Positions 45,103 to 53,138 of a stretch of DNA of 64,000 nucleotides are shown piece by piece. Every line of letters begins with the position of its first letter. Position 1 is the stretch's first letter. The position numbers and the translations under genes are program-made. The notes beneath the pieces are model-generated. The model saw only the letters and a program-made list of their open reading frames with translations, was not told the DNA's origin and did no database searches. The stretch lies in assembly GCF_041916975.1 (NCBI RefSeq), contig NZ_JAYRYK010000001.1:2232001-2296000 (forward strand), written 5' to 3'. Source of the stretch: Sphingosinicella sp041916975. Lineage in GTDB: Bacteria > Pseudomonadota > Alphaproteobacteria > Sphingomonadales > Sphingomonadaceae.

Positions 45103-46661
45103 GCGGCTGCTCCTTCGGCGCGGGCGATGGCAGCGCTGATCTTCGCCGCCGTCGGCTGGCGCCAGCGCGCCGCGACATACTGGTCGGGCCGGATCAGGCA
45201 GGCGTTTCCCGGTGCAAGATCGTAGCGGTCCACGATCAGTGCTTCGCCCTCAACATCGATCACCGGCACCGGGGCGTCACCCTGCCAGCCGTTCGCGATC
45301 AGCCGGAAGCCGCCGCCGAGCGTGCCGAGCAGCCAGTCTCCGCCAAAGGGCGCGTCGAGCGCGGGCGATCCCGGCGCAACGCCGTCCCAGTCCGCATCCT
45401 CATCCGCCGTCGAAAGCGGGCTCGCGGGGTATGACACCGCCGTTGAAAGCCGCCCGCTGTTCACGAACGGCCGCGCGAACGCATGTTCGCCCGCAAGGCT
45501 GAGCACGGCATCGCGGTAGGCGGCGCTCGCGGTGGACTTGGGCGTCAGGAAGTCGGTCGAACGCGTCGAATTCAGGATATTCTCGTCCGCCGTCGTGATC
45601 GCCTCATGGTTGTAGCTCTCGAGCAGGCTTTCGGGTGCCTTGCCCTCCAGCACCCGCTCCAGCTTCCAGCCGAGGTTGTCGATGTCGGCAAGCCCGCCGT
45701 TGGCCCCGCGCGCGCCGAATGGCGAGACGAGGTGCGCGCTGTCCCCCGCGAACAGCACGCGCCCGTGCACGAAGCGCTGCATCCGGCGGCACTGGAACGT
45801 GTAGACGCTGTACCACTCACGCTCGAATTCGATTTCATCGCCCAGCATCGCGCGCACCAGCGGCTCGACGTTCTCAGGGCGCATCGCCGCCTCACGGTCG
45901 ATGTTCCAGCCGAGCTGAAAATCGAGCCGCCACACGTCGTCGGGCTGCTTGTGCATCAGTGCGGACTGGCCGGGGTTGAACGGCGGATCGAACCAGAACC
46001 AGCGCTCGGCCGGATGCTCGCCCTTCATTTTGATGTCGGCGATGAGGAAATTATCCTCGAACACGCGCCCCTCGAAATCGAGGCCCATCAGCCCGCGCAC
46101 CGTGGACTTGTTGCCGTCGCACGCGATCAGCCAGTCGGCGCTGAGCGTATAGCGCCCGCCCGGCGCTTCCACGGTCACGCTCACGCCGTCCGCCCGCGTA
46201 TCGAGCGCGGTCAGTTCATGCCCCCAGCGGATGTCGACATTCGGATACTCAGCAAGCGCATCCACCAGGATCGCTTCCACGTGATACTGCTGCAGGTTGA
46301 TGAACGCGGGCCGCCGCTGGTCCTTCACCGGCAGCAGATCGAATTCATAGATCGGCGTCGTGCTCTCGCCCCAGAACACCTTGCCGAGGTTCCACACGAC
46401 ACCCCGGTCCACCATCGCCTGGCCCACACCGAGCCGGTCCCAGATGTCGAGGCTGCGCTTCGAATAGCAGATGCCCTTGGAGCCAGCGGCGATGAAGTCG
46501 AGCCGGCTCAGCACCGTCACCTTGCGTCCCCGCCTTGCGAGGTCGAGCGCCATCGAAAGCCCCACCGGCCCCGCGCCGACGATCAGCGTTTCAAGATGTG
46601 CGCCATCCGTCCCCACCGGCGAAGCGCCGATAGAGCGGTGGACCGGAATGCCTGTCGTCAT
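45099..46661 (-). CDS. FAD-dependent aromatic monooxygenase (FAD_binding_3, MhpA-like)
   Basis: 520 residues. Dinucleotide fold VGAGPVGLSMALDLARRG (about 27-44), the DG motif IACDGNKSTVRGLMGL, and the GD motif VLFAGDSAHLVSPFGARGAN. A C-terminal thioredoxin-like region follows, as in MhpA and pentachlorophenol hydroxylases. Expected to hydroxylate a phenolic or similar ring using NAD(P)H and O2; substrate unknown. Second gene of an MBL-FAD-DUF2783 operon, 4 bp after the MBL gene. Confidence 0.9.
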   Translation of the reverse strand: MTTGIPVHRSIGASPVGTDGAHLETLIVGAGPVGLSMALDLARRGRKVTVLSRLDFIAAGSKGICYSKRSLDIWDRLGVGQAMVDRGVVWNLGKVFWGESTTPIYEFDLLPVKDQRRPAFINLQQYHVEAILVDALAEYPNVDIRWGHELTALDTRADGVSVTVEAPGGRYTLSADWLIACDGNKSTVRGLMGLDFEGRVFEDNFLIADIKMKGEHPAERWFWFDPPFNPGQSALMHKQPDDVWRLDFQLGWNIDREAAMRPENVEPLVRAMLGDEIEFEREWYSVYTFQCRRMQRFVHGRVLFAGDSAHLVSPFGARGANGGLADIDNLGWKLERVLEGKAPESLLESYNHEAITTADENILNSTRSTDFLTPKSTASAAYRDAVLSLAGEHAFARPFVNSGRLSTAVSYPASPLSTADEDADWDGVAPGSPALDAPFGGDWLLGTLGGGFRLIANGWQGDAPVPVIDVEGEALIVDRYDLAPGNACLIRPDQYVAARWRQPTAAKISAAIARAEGAAA

Positions 46662-46665
46662 CGTG

Positions 46666-47625
46666 TCAGTCCTGAAGTTCAGCCCAAACCTCGCGGTCGC
46701 GCTCCATCGTCCAGATGCGCGGCCAGTCGATGCCGTCGAATTCGTCCCACAGCCGCTGTACGTCGAAGGGCAGGCAGTGCTCGAAGATCGGCCAGCGTCC
46801 GAATTTCGGGAACAGCGCCTCGTGCGTCGCCTCGAACGCTTGCTTCAGCGTGCCGCCCGCGCGGTGCACGGTGCCCACCTTGTCGATCATGGTCTTCAGG
46901 AATTCGCGCGTCTGCTCGATCGCGGCGTCGGTTTCGGCAAGGCCGCGCGGCACGCGCCCGCGCCCGCCGATCAGGTTCTCGGCGCGATAGGCCTTCACCT
47001 TGTCGAGCGTGCCCGCCGCCCAGTCCATGTGGAAGGCGTCGCCCGTGTAGAGCGCCGCTTCCGCCTCCACGAGGTCGCCCGCGAACAATGTCTTCGATTT
47101 GTCGTGCCACACCACGATGTCGCCCGCCGTGTGCCCGCGCCCGCAGAAGGCGAGGTCGAGCTTGCCGCGTGTTCCGCCGAGTTCGATTTCGAACGTATCG
47201 GCGAACGTCTGCGTCGGCCACGTCAGCCCCGGCACCGAATCCGGGTCCTTGAACAGGCGCGGCATCCGGCCGAACTCGCTGTCCCAGTCTTCCTTGCCGC
47301 GCTCCTCGATCAGCTTCCGCGTCATCTCGCTCGCAACGATATGCTCGGCCTCGAAGGCGCTCGCACCGAGCACGCGCACGGCGTGATAGTGCGTCAGGAT
47401 CAGGTATTTCACCGGCTTGTCGGTGTGCTGGCGCAGCTTCGTCAGCCATTCGCGCGCGGCGACCGGCGTCGCGCGCGCCTCGATGGCGACAATGAAATCC
47501 TCGCCCTCGATCGCGCCCACATTGGGGTCGCCCTCGGCGGTCAGCGCGTAAACGCCGTCCGCCAGGATCTCCAGCGTCTCTGTCTTCTCGGCGGTGTCCG
47601 CCGACGATGCGAATGGTTTTGCCAC
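46666..47625 (-). CDS. MBL-fold hydrolase with altered metal motif
   Basis: 319 residues from GTG 47625, preceded by GGAGG. The metallo-beta-lactamase core is clear (LILTHYHAVRVLGASAFEAE, RGHTAGDIVVWHD, LFAGDLVEAEA), but motif H-x-H-x-D-H reads H79-Y-H81-A-V-R84, so the second metal site lacks its usual Asp and His. A C-terminal helical part follows. Related quinoprotein-relay/SoxH-like hydrolases share this region. First gene of the operon; perhaps a thioester or lactone hydrolase for the monooxygenase product. A perfect 9-bp inverted repeat lies 76-95 bp upstream. Confidence 0.85.
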   Translation of the reverse strand: MAKPFASSADTAEKTETLEILADGVYALTAEGDPNVGAIEGEDFIVAIEARATPVAAREWLTKLRQHTDKPVKYLILTHYHAVRVLGASAFEAEHIVASEMTRKLIEERGKEDWDSEFGRMPRLFKDPDSVPGLTWPTQTFADTFEIELGGTRGKLDLAFCGRGHTAGDIVVWHDKSKTLFAGDLVEAEAALYTGDAFHMDWAAGTLDKVKAYRAENLIGGRGRVPRGLAETDAAIEQTREFLKTMIDKVGTVHRAGGTLKQAFEATHEALFPKFGRWPIFEHCLPFDVQRLWDEFDGIDWPRIWTMERDREVWAELQD

Positions 47626-47700
47626 GGATAAACCTCCTCATGTGTCACGCCGCATTCGCGGACCTTGAGGGGGACTTTAGCGGAAGGGACGGCAAGCGTC

Positions 47701-47720
47701 TGTCATCAGCTCTGATGACA
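47701..47720. promoter_or_regulatory. Perfect 9-bp inverted repeat upstream of MBL/monooxygenase operon
   Basis: TGTCATCAG-CT-CTGATGACA, a 20-bp symmetrical site between the tetR-like stop (47744) and the MBL start (47625). No T-run follows, so a terminator is less likely than an operator. Candidate binders are the TetR protein encoded just upstream or the Rrf2 protein at the far end of the operon; neither is shown. Confidence 0.6.
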
Positions 47721-47743
47721 AGACCCGCAACCGGGGCGCGGCC

Positions 47744-48322
47744 TTAGCGTAGCCCGTCCAGCATCTGGTCGATCACCGTCTCGGCGAGCGCCTCCACGGT
47801 GAAGCGGCCCGTGGGGCGGAACCATGTGTGCGACCAGTTGATCATGCCGAAATACAGCATGGCGCGCACGCGGGCTTCCTTTTCGGAAAGCGCAGGCGCG
47901 ATCTCTCCGAAGGTGCGCGCGACAAGGTCCACAAGCATCCGCTCGGTATCCACGATGTGGCGCCGCCGCTCTTCGGGCAGCTTGTCGAGATCGTTCACCA
48001 GCACGCGGTGCCGCGCCGAAGCGTCGGCATAAAGCTCAAGGAACCCGTGCGTCAGCTTGCTGAACCGAGCGACAGGATCGGCCTCGCCCCGATACGCGTC
48101 CGCCACCTCGGCAAGCGCGCCGATGTGCCCGTCCATGATCTCGAACAGGATGTCCTCTTTGGACGCGAAATAATGATACAGCAGCGACTTCGACATGCCG
48201 CACGCGGCGGCAAGGTCAGCGATCGAGCAGCCGTGGAATCCCGAATGCGCGTAAAGCTCGGCAGCCTTGTCGAGCACGGCCATCCGCCGCTCGTCATAAT
48301 CCGCCGCCTGTGTCCGGGCCAC
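47744..48322 (-). CDS. TetR/AcrR-family transcriptional regulator
   Basis: 192 residues from GTG 48322 with AAAGGGG upstream. N-terminal HTH IADLAAACGMSKSLLYHYFA followed by SKEDILFEI (about 34-62); C-terminal ligand domain with YFGMINWSHTWFRPTGRFT, typical of regulators of acyl-CoA or aromatic catabolism. Probably a repressor. Possible targets are the MBL/FAD operon directly downstream and the paa genes 8-14 kb away. Two CGTTCG repeats flank TATTAT upstream of its own start. Confidence 0.9.
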   Translation of the reverse strand: MARTQAADYDERRMAVLDKAAELYAHSGFHGCSIADLAAACGMSKSLLYHYFASKEDILFEIMDGHIGALAEVADAYRGEADPVARFSKLTHGFLELYADASARHRVLVNDLDKLPEERRRHIVDTERMLVDLVARTFGEIAPALSEKEARVRAMLYFGMINWSHTWFRPTGRFTVEALAETVIDQMLDGLR

Positions 48323-48334
48323 CCGCGCCCCTTT

Positions 48335-48358
48335 CGTTCGGGAATAATAGAGCGTTCG
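48335..48358 (-). promoter_or_regulatory. Possible tetR promoter with repeated CGTTCG boxes
   Basis: On the plus strand CGTTCG occurs at 48335-48340 and 48353-48358. Between them, on the minus strand, is CTATTATT, containing a -10-like TATTAT about 20 bp before the GTG start. No convincing -35 was seen. The direct repeats may be half-sites for autoregulation. Weak evidence. Confidence 0.3.
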
Positions 48359-48429
48359 TGTCTAGGCGGTGCGCGCGGTGCCCGCAACGGTCCGTCTGGT
48401 GAATTTCCGCCCGTATGACAACGCCGTGG

Positions 48430-48960
48430 CTACGCCGGAGCGTATGTCAGCCTGACCACCTGCGCGCCGATGCGGTCGTGCGCCAGGAGCCGCAGCGACG
48501 GCCGCGACCCGGCGAAGACCGTTTTTCCCCCGCCGATCACGACGGGATGAACGTACAATCGATATTCGTCGATAAGGCGCAGCGCGGTCAGGCTTGCGGC
48601 CAGTTCCGGTCCGGCGACTTCGATCTCCCCGTCGAACCGCTCTTTCAGCGTGCGGATTGCCGTCTCCACGTTGTTGTCGACAAGCGTGGCATTCGGTCCG
48701 ACCGACTTTAACGTGCGCGACACCACCCACTTCGGCAGGCTCCGCCATGCCGCCGCATATTCCCGCTGCGCGTCGTCCCAGTCGGAATGCTCCTCGTCCC
48801 AATAGCGCATCGTCTCATACATTCGGCGACCGTAAACGGCTGCGGACAGCCCGCGAACGTCGGCGATGAAATGATGAAAAACCTCAGGGTCAGGCGCAAA
48901 CGCCATGTGATCGACGTAGCCGTCCAGCGATTGGTTCAAGGCATAAACGAGCTTCGACAT
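48430..48960 (-). CDS. Dihydrofolate reductase family protein (RibD C-terminal type)
   Basis: 176 residues: LVYALNQSLDGYVD at the start, AVYGRRMYETMRYW, KWVVSRTLKSVG, EVAGPELAASL and YVHPVVIGGGKTVF. This matches the RibD_C/YwjB-like group of NADPH reductases, whose substrates are mostly unknown; it is not the folate-pathway enzyme by context. Starts at ATG 48960. Monocistronic in appearance. Confidence 0.88.
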   Translation of the reverse strand: MSKLVYALNQSLDGYVDHMAFAPDPEVFHHFIADVRGLSAAVYGRRMYETMRYWDEEHSDWDDAQREYAAAWRSLPKWVVSRTLKSVGPNATLVDNNVETAIRTLKERFDGEIEVAGPELAASLTALRLIDEYRLYVHPVVIGGGKTVFAGSRPSLRLLAHDRIGAQVVRLTYAPA

Positions 48961-49073
48961 ATGGATTATCTACCCCGTCGCCCTCGACTCCCAAGTCTTT
49001 GTCACCATAATAAACGGCCAGTGAACATTGTAGTTATGAAACGCGGACGGGGGCAACGTAGCTAAGCTTTCGT

Positions 49074-49502
49074 ATGACTGATCGATTTGAGAGATTGTTC
49101 GACCGTGCCGAGGCAATCTTGGAAGGGCGTCAGAACGGGCTTGGCATGCCAATCCTGCGACACTTGGCTTTCCGGCGGTATGGCCCGGCATTGTTGAGCC
49201 TGGCGTGTCGAATGACACAAAAGGGTACCCGCTTTGAATGGGGTCGTATCTGCCGAGCGTCCAGCGCTGCAGGAATGATGTATCGCGCGTACCGAATTGG
49301 CGAGATCAATGCGGCGCAAAACTTGGCAATGACGCGATTCAATATGGGCGACATGCAAGGCTATCGGCATTGGATGCACCGCGCTGCGAAAGCCGGTGAC
49401 ACCAATGCAGCTTATGAGTTGAAGCTGTTTGAAATACGGATGCCTCATCCCCTCGCGCGCAGGCTGCGTCGATTAAGGTCGTATCGTCGCGACGGTAGCT
49501 GA
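49074..49502 (+). CDS. Sel1-like repeat protein, hypothetical
   Basis: 142 residues, basic and helical. Residues about 72-115 resemble a Sel1 repeat (INAAQNLAMTRFNMGDMQGY, then RHWMHRAAKAGDTNAAYEL); the rest is unrecognised. Ends in an Arg-rich tail. No signal peptide. The ATG has only a weak ribosome site. The gene and its 110-bp upstream region are visibly more AT-rich than the neighbours, a sign of recent arrival or relaxed codon use. An overlapping minus-strand ORF looks less protein-like. Confidence 0.6.
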   Translation: MTDRFERLFDRAEAILEGRQNGLGMPILRHLAFRRYGPALLSLACRMTQKGTRFEWGRICRASSAAGMMYRAYRIGEINAAQNLAMTRFNMGDMQGYRHWMHRAAKAGDTNAAYELKLFEIRMPHPLARRLRRLRSYRRDGS

Positions 49503-49528
49503 CGAATGCAACCATCGCCACAAATACC

Positions 49529-50824
49529 CTACCCGCGCGGTCGTTTATCGACCACCCGCGCTGCCTTCCCCTGCGACCGTGGGAGCGATCCTGCGGGCTG
49601 GATGTCGATCTTCACGGAGATGCCGACCATGGTCTTGATGCGGTGGGCGAGCGTGTAGGCGTGCTCGGCGTGGGTGCTCTGGTCGGTGTCCTCGCGCGCC
49701 TCGACCGAAAGCCGCACCATGTCCATCCGGTCCGGGCGGGTCAGTTCAATGAGGAAGTGCGGCGCAAGCGCGGGGACCGAGAGGATATGCTCCTCGATCT
49801 GGCTCGGGAACACGTTCACGCCCCGGATGATCATCATGTCGTCGCTGCGGCCCGTGATCTTCGCCATGCGTCGCATGCTGCGCGCCGTGCCGGGGAGAAG
49901 CCGGGTGAGGTCGCGCGTGCGGTAGCGCACGATCGGCATCGCCTCCTTGGTGAGCGAGGTGAACACGAGCTCGCCCTCTTCGCCATCAGGCAGCACCGCG
50001 CCCGTCTCCGGGTCGATCACCTCGGGATAGAAATGGTCCTCCCAGATCGTGAGCCCGTCCTTGGTCTCCACGCACTCCTGCGCCACGCCCGGCCCCATCA
50101 CCTCGGAAAGGCCGTAGATGTCGACAGCATCGATCGCGAAGGACCGTTCGATCTCGCTGCGCATCGCCTCGGTCCACGGCTCGGCGCCGAAGATGCCCGT
50201 CTTCAGCGAACTCGTCGCCGGGTCGATGCCCTGCCGCCGGAACTCGTCGAGGATCGCCAGCATGTAGCTTGGCGTCACCATGATGATCTCAGGGCTGAAG
50301 TCGGTGATCAGCTGCACCTGCTTCTCGGTCTGCCCGCCCGACATCGGGATCACCGTGCAGCCCAGCGCCTCCGCGCCGTAGTGCGCACCGAGCCCGCCGG
50401 TGAAGAGGCCGTAGCCGTACGCCACGTGCACCTTCATCCCCGGGCGCCCGCCCGCCGCATGGATCGAGCGCGCGACAAGGCTCGACCATGTGGCGATGTC
50501 GGCTTTCGTGTAACCCACCACCGTCGCCTTGCCCGTCGTCCCCGACGAGGCGTGGATGCGCGACAGCTTCTCCTGCGGCACCGCGAAGAAGCCGAACGGG
50601 TACGCGTCCCGCAAATCCGCCTTCGTCGTGAACGGGAACTTCGAAAGGTCACTCAGCGATTTCAGATCGTCAGGATGCACACCCGCCGCGTCGAACTTCG
50701 CCCGGTACGCAGGGTTGCCCGCATACGCATGGCTCAAGCTCTGCTTGAGGCGCTCCAACTGCAACGCACCAAGCTCATCTCGCGACGCATGCTCAATCGC
50801 GTCGAGGCCAACCGTGTCTGTCAT
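49529..50824 (-). CDS. paaK: Phenylacetate-CoA ligase
   Basis: Activates phenylacetate to phenylacetyl-CoA with ATP. 431 residues; ANL-superfamily signatures HASSGTTGKATVVGYT (about 93-108), VDIYGLSEVMGPGVAQEC, RYRTRDLTRLL and the hinge ITGRSDDMMIIRGVNVFPSQ. Fourth gene of a tight minus-strand operon behind two SDRs and a VOC protein, not inside the paaABCDE operon. A ligase for a substituted phenylacetate is also possible. Confidence 0.93.
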   Translation of the reverse strand: MTDTVGLDAIEHASRDELGALQLERLKQSLSHAYAGNPAYRAKFDAAGVHPDDLKSLSDLSKFPFTTKADLRDAYPFGFFAVPQEKLSRIHASSGTTGKATVVGYTKADIATWSSLVARSIHAAGGRPGMKVHVAYGYGLFTGGLGAHYGAEALGCTVIPMSGGQTEKQVQLITDFSPEIIMVTPSYMLAILDEFRRQGIDPATSSLKTGIFGAEPWTEAMRSEIERSFAIDAVDIYGLSEVMGPGVAQECVETKDGLTIWEDHFYPEVIDPETGAVLPDGEEGELVFTSLTKEAMPIVRYRTRDLTRLLPGTARSMRRMAKITGRSDDMMIIRGVNVFPSQIEEHILSVPALAPHFLIELTRPDRMDMVRLSVEAREDTDQSTHAEHAYTLAHRIKTMVGISVKIDIQPAGSLPRSQGKAARVVDKRPRG

Positions 50825-50840
50825 GGGTTTACTTCTGCAC

Positions 50841-51395
50841 TCACTCGGCCGGGGGCTGCAACACGCGGATCGGGTCGCTGCCGTCCCAGTTTTCCGACGC
50901 GGTCTTCATCATCGTGAAGAAGGCTTCGGTCTGGTCGGTCATCTCGATCAGTTCGATCATGCCCGGCAGCACGTCTGACGTGTCCATATAGGCCGCGCGC
51001 GCGCCGACGCCCGCGACGCCGTACAGAGCCATCTCGTGGCCGAGTGCCTTGTACTTGGCAACGTCCGCGTCGAAATCCGCGCACGAGACGGCGAAGTGGT
51101 GGAAGCCCCAGCCGCGCTTCTGCTGCACTTCGGTGTAGACCGAAGGCGTCTCCCAATTGTTCTGCTGGATGAGCTCAAAGCTCATCGAGCCCGAGAAGCC
51201 GATGGCGAGCGTGATGTCGAGCTCGGTGGGTTCACCCCGATACTGCGCATCAAGCAGCGGGAAGTGTTCGATCACGAACCACGGCCCGCAGTTCAGGCGC
51301 GGCATATAGTGTTTCATCGCCGTGGTGATGTCGGGCACGATGTAGGCGATCTGCATGATGCCGCCCATCGGCTGGCCGAAGTCCAGTGTGCGCAC
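50841..51395 (-). CDS. VOC (glyoxalase-like) family protein
   Basis: 184 residues from GTG 51395 with GGAGA upstream. Two beta-alpha-beta-beta-beta modules; likely metal ligands in MQIAYIVPDITTAMKHY and GWGFHHFAVSCADFD (His) and ELIEMTDQ (Glu). Resembles the Glyoxalase_4 group containing methylmalonyl-CoA epimerase and catabolic isomerases or dioxygenases. Sits 10 bp after the SDR gene and 16 bp before paaK, so it probably acts on an intermediate of that operon. Confidence 0.85.
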   Translation of the reverse strand: MRTLDFGQPMGGIMQIAYIVPDITTAMKHYMPRLNCGPWFVIEHFPLLDAQYRGEPTELDITLAIGFSGSMSFELIQQNNWETPSVYTEVQQKRGWGFHHFAVSCADFDADVAKYKALGHEMALYGVAGVGARAAYMDTSDVLPGMIELIEMTDQTEAFFTMMKTASENWDGSDPIRVLQPPAE

Positions 51396-51405
51396 GGATA
51401 GTCTC

Positions 51406-52158
51406 CTAGTTGGTCAGGCTCATGCCGCCGTCCACGACGACGGCGGTGCCGGTGATGAAGCGTGCCTCGTCCGACACCAGGAACAGCACCGCGTTCGCGA
51501 TATCCACGGCCTCCTGCCACGTCTTCATCGGCACCTTGGTGAGGAAGGCCTGCGCGGCGTCATCCTCGCTGATGCCGTGCTGCGCGGCGGTGCGCGCGAT
51601 CAGCACGTCGTGCATCGGCGTGCGAACTTGGCCCGGGTGCACGCTGTTGCAACGGATCGCGTAGTTCTTCTCGCAGCAGTGCAGCGCGAGCGAGCGCGTG
51701 AACTGCGCCACCGCGGCTTTCGATGCGCCGTAGGCCGCGATGAACGGTGTCGGCACCAGCGCGCCGATCGACGACATGTTGACGATGGCGCCGCCGCCGC
51801 CTTTCGCGATGGCGGGCATCGCGTATTTGCAGGCGAGGAAGACGCTTTCCACGTTCACCGTGTTGATGCGGCGCCAGTCCTCGAGTTCGGCACCTTCGGG
51901 ATCCATCGGGCTCTTGCTCGACGAGATGCCGGCGTTGTTGACGAGCCCGTCGATGCGGCCGTGCTTCGCCATCGTGTCGGCGATTAGCGTCTTCCAGCCC
52001 GCCTCGTCGGCGACGTCCTGTTGCACGATGCCTTCGCCTGCGGCGATGTCGGTGCGGATCACGGTGGCGCCTTCTTCCGTCAGTCGCTTGGCGATTGCCG
52101 CGCCGAGGCCCGCCGCAGCGCCGGTGACGATAACGACCTTGTTTGAAACCCGTCCCAT
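51406..52158 (-). CDS. Short-chain dehydrogenase/reductase
   Basis: 250-residue classical SDR from ATG 52158: TGAAAGLGAAIA, NNAGISSS, Ser in NMSSIGAL, Y-x3-K in YGASKAAVAQ, and VVVDGGMSLTN at the C-terminus. Asp after the second strand (IRTDIAAG) suggests NAD(H). An upstream frame extension is Arg-rich shadow. Second gene of the SDR-SDR-VOC-paaK operon, 5 bp after the first SDR. Confidence 0.92.
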   Translation of the reverse strand: MGRVSNKVVIVTGAAAGLGAAIAKRLTEEGATVIRTDIAAGEGIVQQDVADEAGWKTLIADTMAKHGRIDGLVNNAGISSSKSPMDPEGAELEDWRRINTVNVESVFLACKYAMPAIAKGGGGAIVNMSSIGALVPTPFIAAYGASKAAVAQFTRSLALHCCEKNYAIRCNSVHPGQVRTPMHDVLIARTAAQHGISEDDAAQAFLTKVPMKTWQEAVDIANAVLFLVSDEARFITGTAVVVDGGMSLTN

Positions 52159-52163
52159 GATGT

Positions 52164-52949
52164 TCAGCCTTTCGTGTGCGCGCTGGAGGGGCCGGCAAGC
52201 TGCGCCCCGTCGATGATCAGCGGCGATCCGCTCAGCATGGCGGCTTCGTCCGAAACCGCGAAGAGGATCGCGTTCGCGATATCCTCGGGCTTTGCGATCC
52301 GGCCCATCGGCACCAGGCTCGCCATGCCCGCCACCATCGCCGCGCGGTTTCCTATCGCGTCGGCGATAGGATCCAGCATTTCGCTGTCCACATACGTCGG
52401 ATGCACCGACACACACCGTATCGGTAGTCTTTGCTCCGCGCAGTAAAGCGCAACCGATTTGCTGAGCGTGGTGACGCCACCCTTCGAAGCGCAGTAGCCC
52501 GCCACATCCGAAATCCCCACGAGACCCGCGAGCGAGGAGACGTTGACGATCGCCCCGCTGCCCCCCGTCTCCGAGATCGCGCGGATCGCCGCCTGGCAAC
52601 CGAGCATCACACCGGTGAGGTTCACGGCGATCATCTTGTTCCAGTGCTCGATCGTCAGGTCCATGATCGTACCCGGGAAACCAATGCCCGCGATGTTCGC
52701 GAGGCTGTCGAGCTTGCCGAAGCGCTTGACCGTGGCGGCGGTCGCCTCTGCCCACGCCGCTTCGCTCGTCACGTCGAGCGGAAGCGCGATCGCGGCCTCC
52801 CCGATCGCGGCGGCGGTCGCCTCGGCGCCCGCAAGATTGATGTCGGTCACACCGACCCGCGCACCTTCGCGTGCGAAGGCGATGGCGGTTGCACGGCCGA
52901 TGCCGGAGGCCGCCCCGGTCACGATGGCGACTTTGCCTTGAAGGCGCAT
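52164..52949 (-). CDS. Short-chain dehydrogenase/reductase, first gene of catabolic operon
   Basis: 261 residues from ATG 52949, with GGAGAGG about ten bases upstream. TGAASGIGRATA, NIAGIG (Ile for the usual Asn of NNAG), Ser in NVSSLAGL, Y-x3-K in YCASKGG, C-terminal SGSPLIIDGAQLAG. Asp in VGVTDINLAGAE suggests NAD(H). About 40% similar to the next SDR by eye, so the two may have arisen by duplication and diverged. The promoter region carries a perfect 14-bp inverted repeat. Confidence 0.92.
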   Translation of the reverse strand: MRLQGKVAIVTGAASGIGRATAIAFAREGARVGVTDINLAGAEATAAAIGEAAIALPLDVTSEAAWAEATAATVKRFGKLDSLANIAGIGFPGTIMDLTIEHWNKMIAVNLTGVMLGCQAAIRAISETGGSGAIVNVSSLAGLVGISDVAGYCASKGGVTTLSKSVALYCAEQRLPIRCVSVHPTYVDSEMLDPIADAIGNRAAMVAGMASLVPMGRIAKPEDIANAILFAVSDEAAMLSGSPLIIDGAQLAGPSSAHTKG

Positions 52950-53035
52950 GATGTTCGAACCTCTCCCCAATGCCCCTGTGGGCAGTCCTCGCAGTGTTGC
53001 ACGAAAGGCTAGAGGTGCGGCCGGTCATTCCAATA

Positions 53036-53069
53036 GCGGGAAACACCTAAGCACCTAGGTGTTTCCCGC
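53036..53069. promoter_or_regulatory. Perfect 14-bp inverted repeat in divergent promoter
   Basis: GCGGGAAACACCTA, six bases (AGCACC), TAGGTGTTTCCCGC. Inside it the spacer adds a further CACCTA, so CACCTA occurs twice in direct orientation and once inverted, giving a nested palindrome CACCTAGGTG (53052-53061). It lies 86 bp upstream of the SDR operon ATG and 69 bp upstream of the cupin ATG. Looks like the operator for both arms of this module; no regulator gene is adjacent. Confidence 0.7.
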
Positions 53070-53138
53070 CATTTCGGGACTCGGAACGCCGCGTCACAAT
53101 GCATGTCTGAAAATCCGAAAAACGAGGGAGGTTTGATC

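Noticed and set aside
46666..47625. MBL gene as a pseudogene because of the missing DH in its metal motif
   Set aside because: The frame is complete with a strong ribosome site and other MBL motifs intact; kept as an unusual but functional-looking gene.
47701..47720. Terminator of the tetR gene
   Set aside because: No T-run follows on the minus strand and the two-base loop is too small for a good hairpin; an operator fits better.
49062..49448. Minus-strand ORF overlapping the Sel1-like gene
   Set aside because: Cys/His/Ser scattered composition with no pattern; the plus frame has a Sel1-like repeat.
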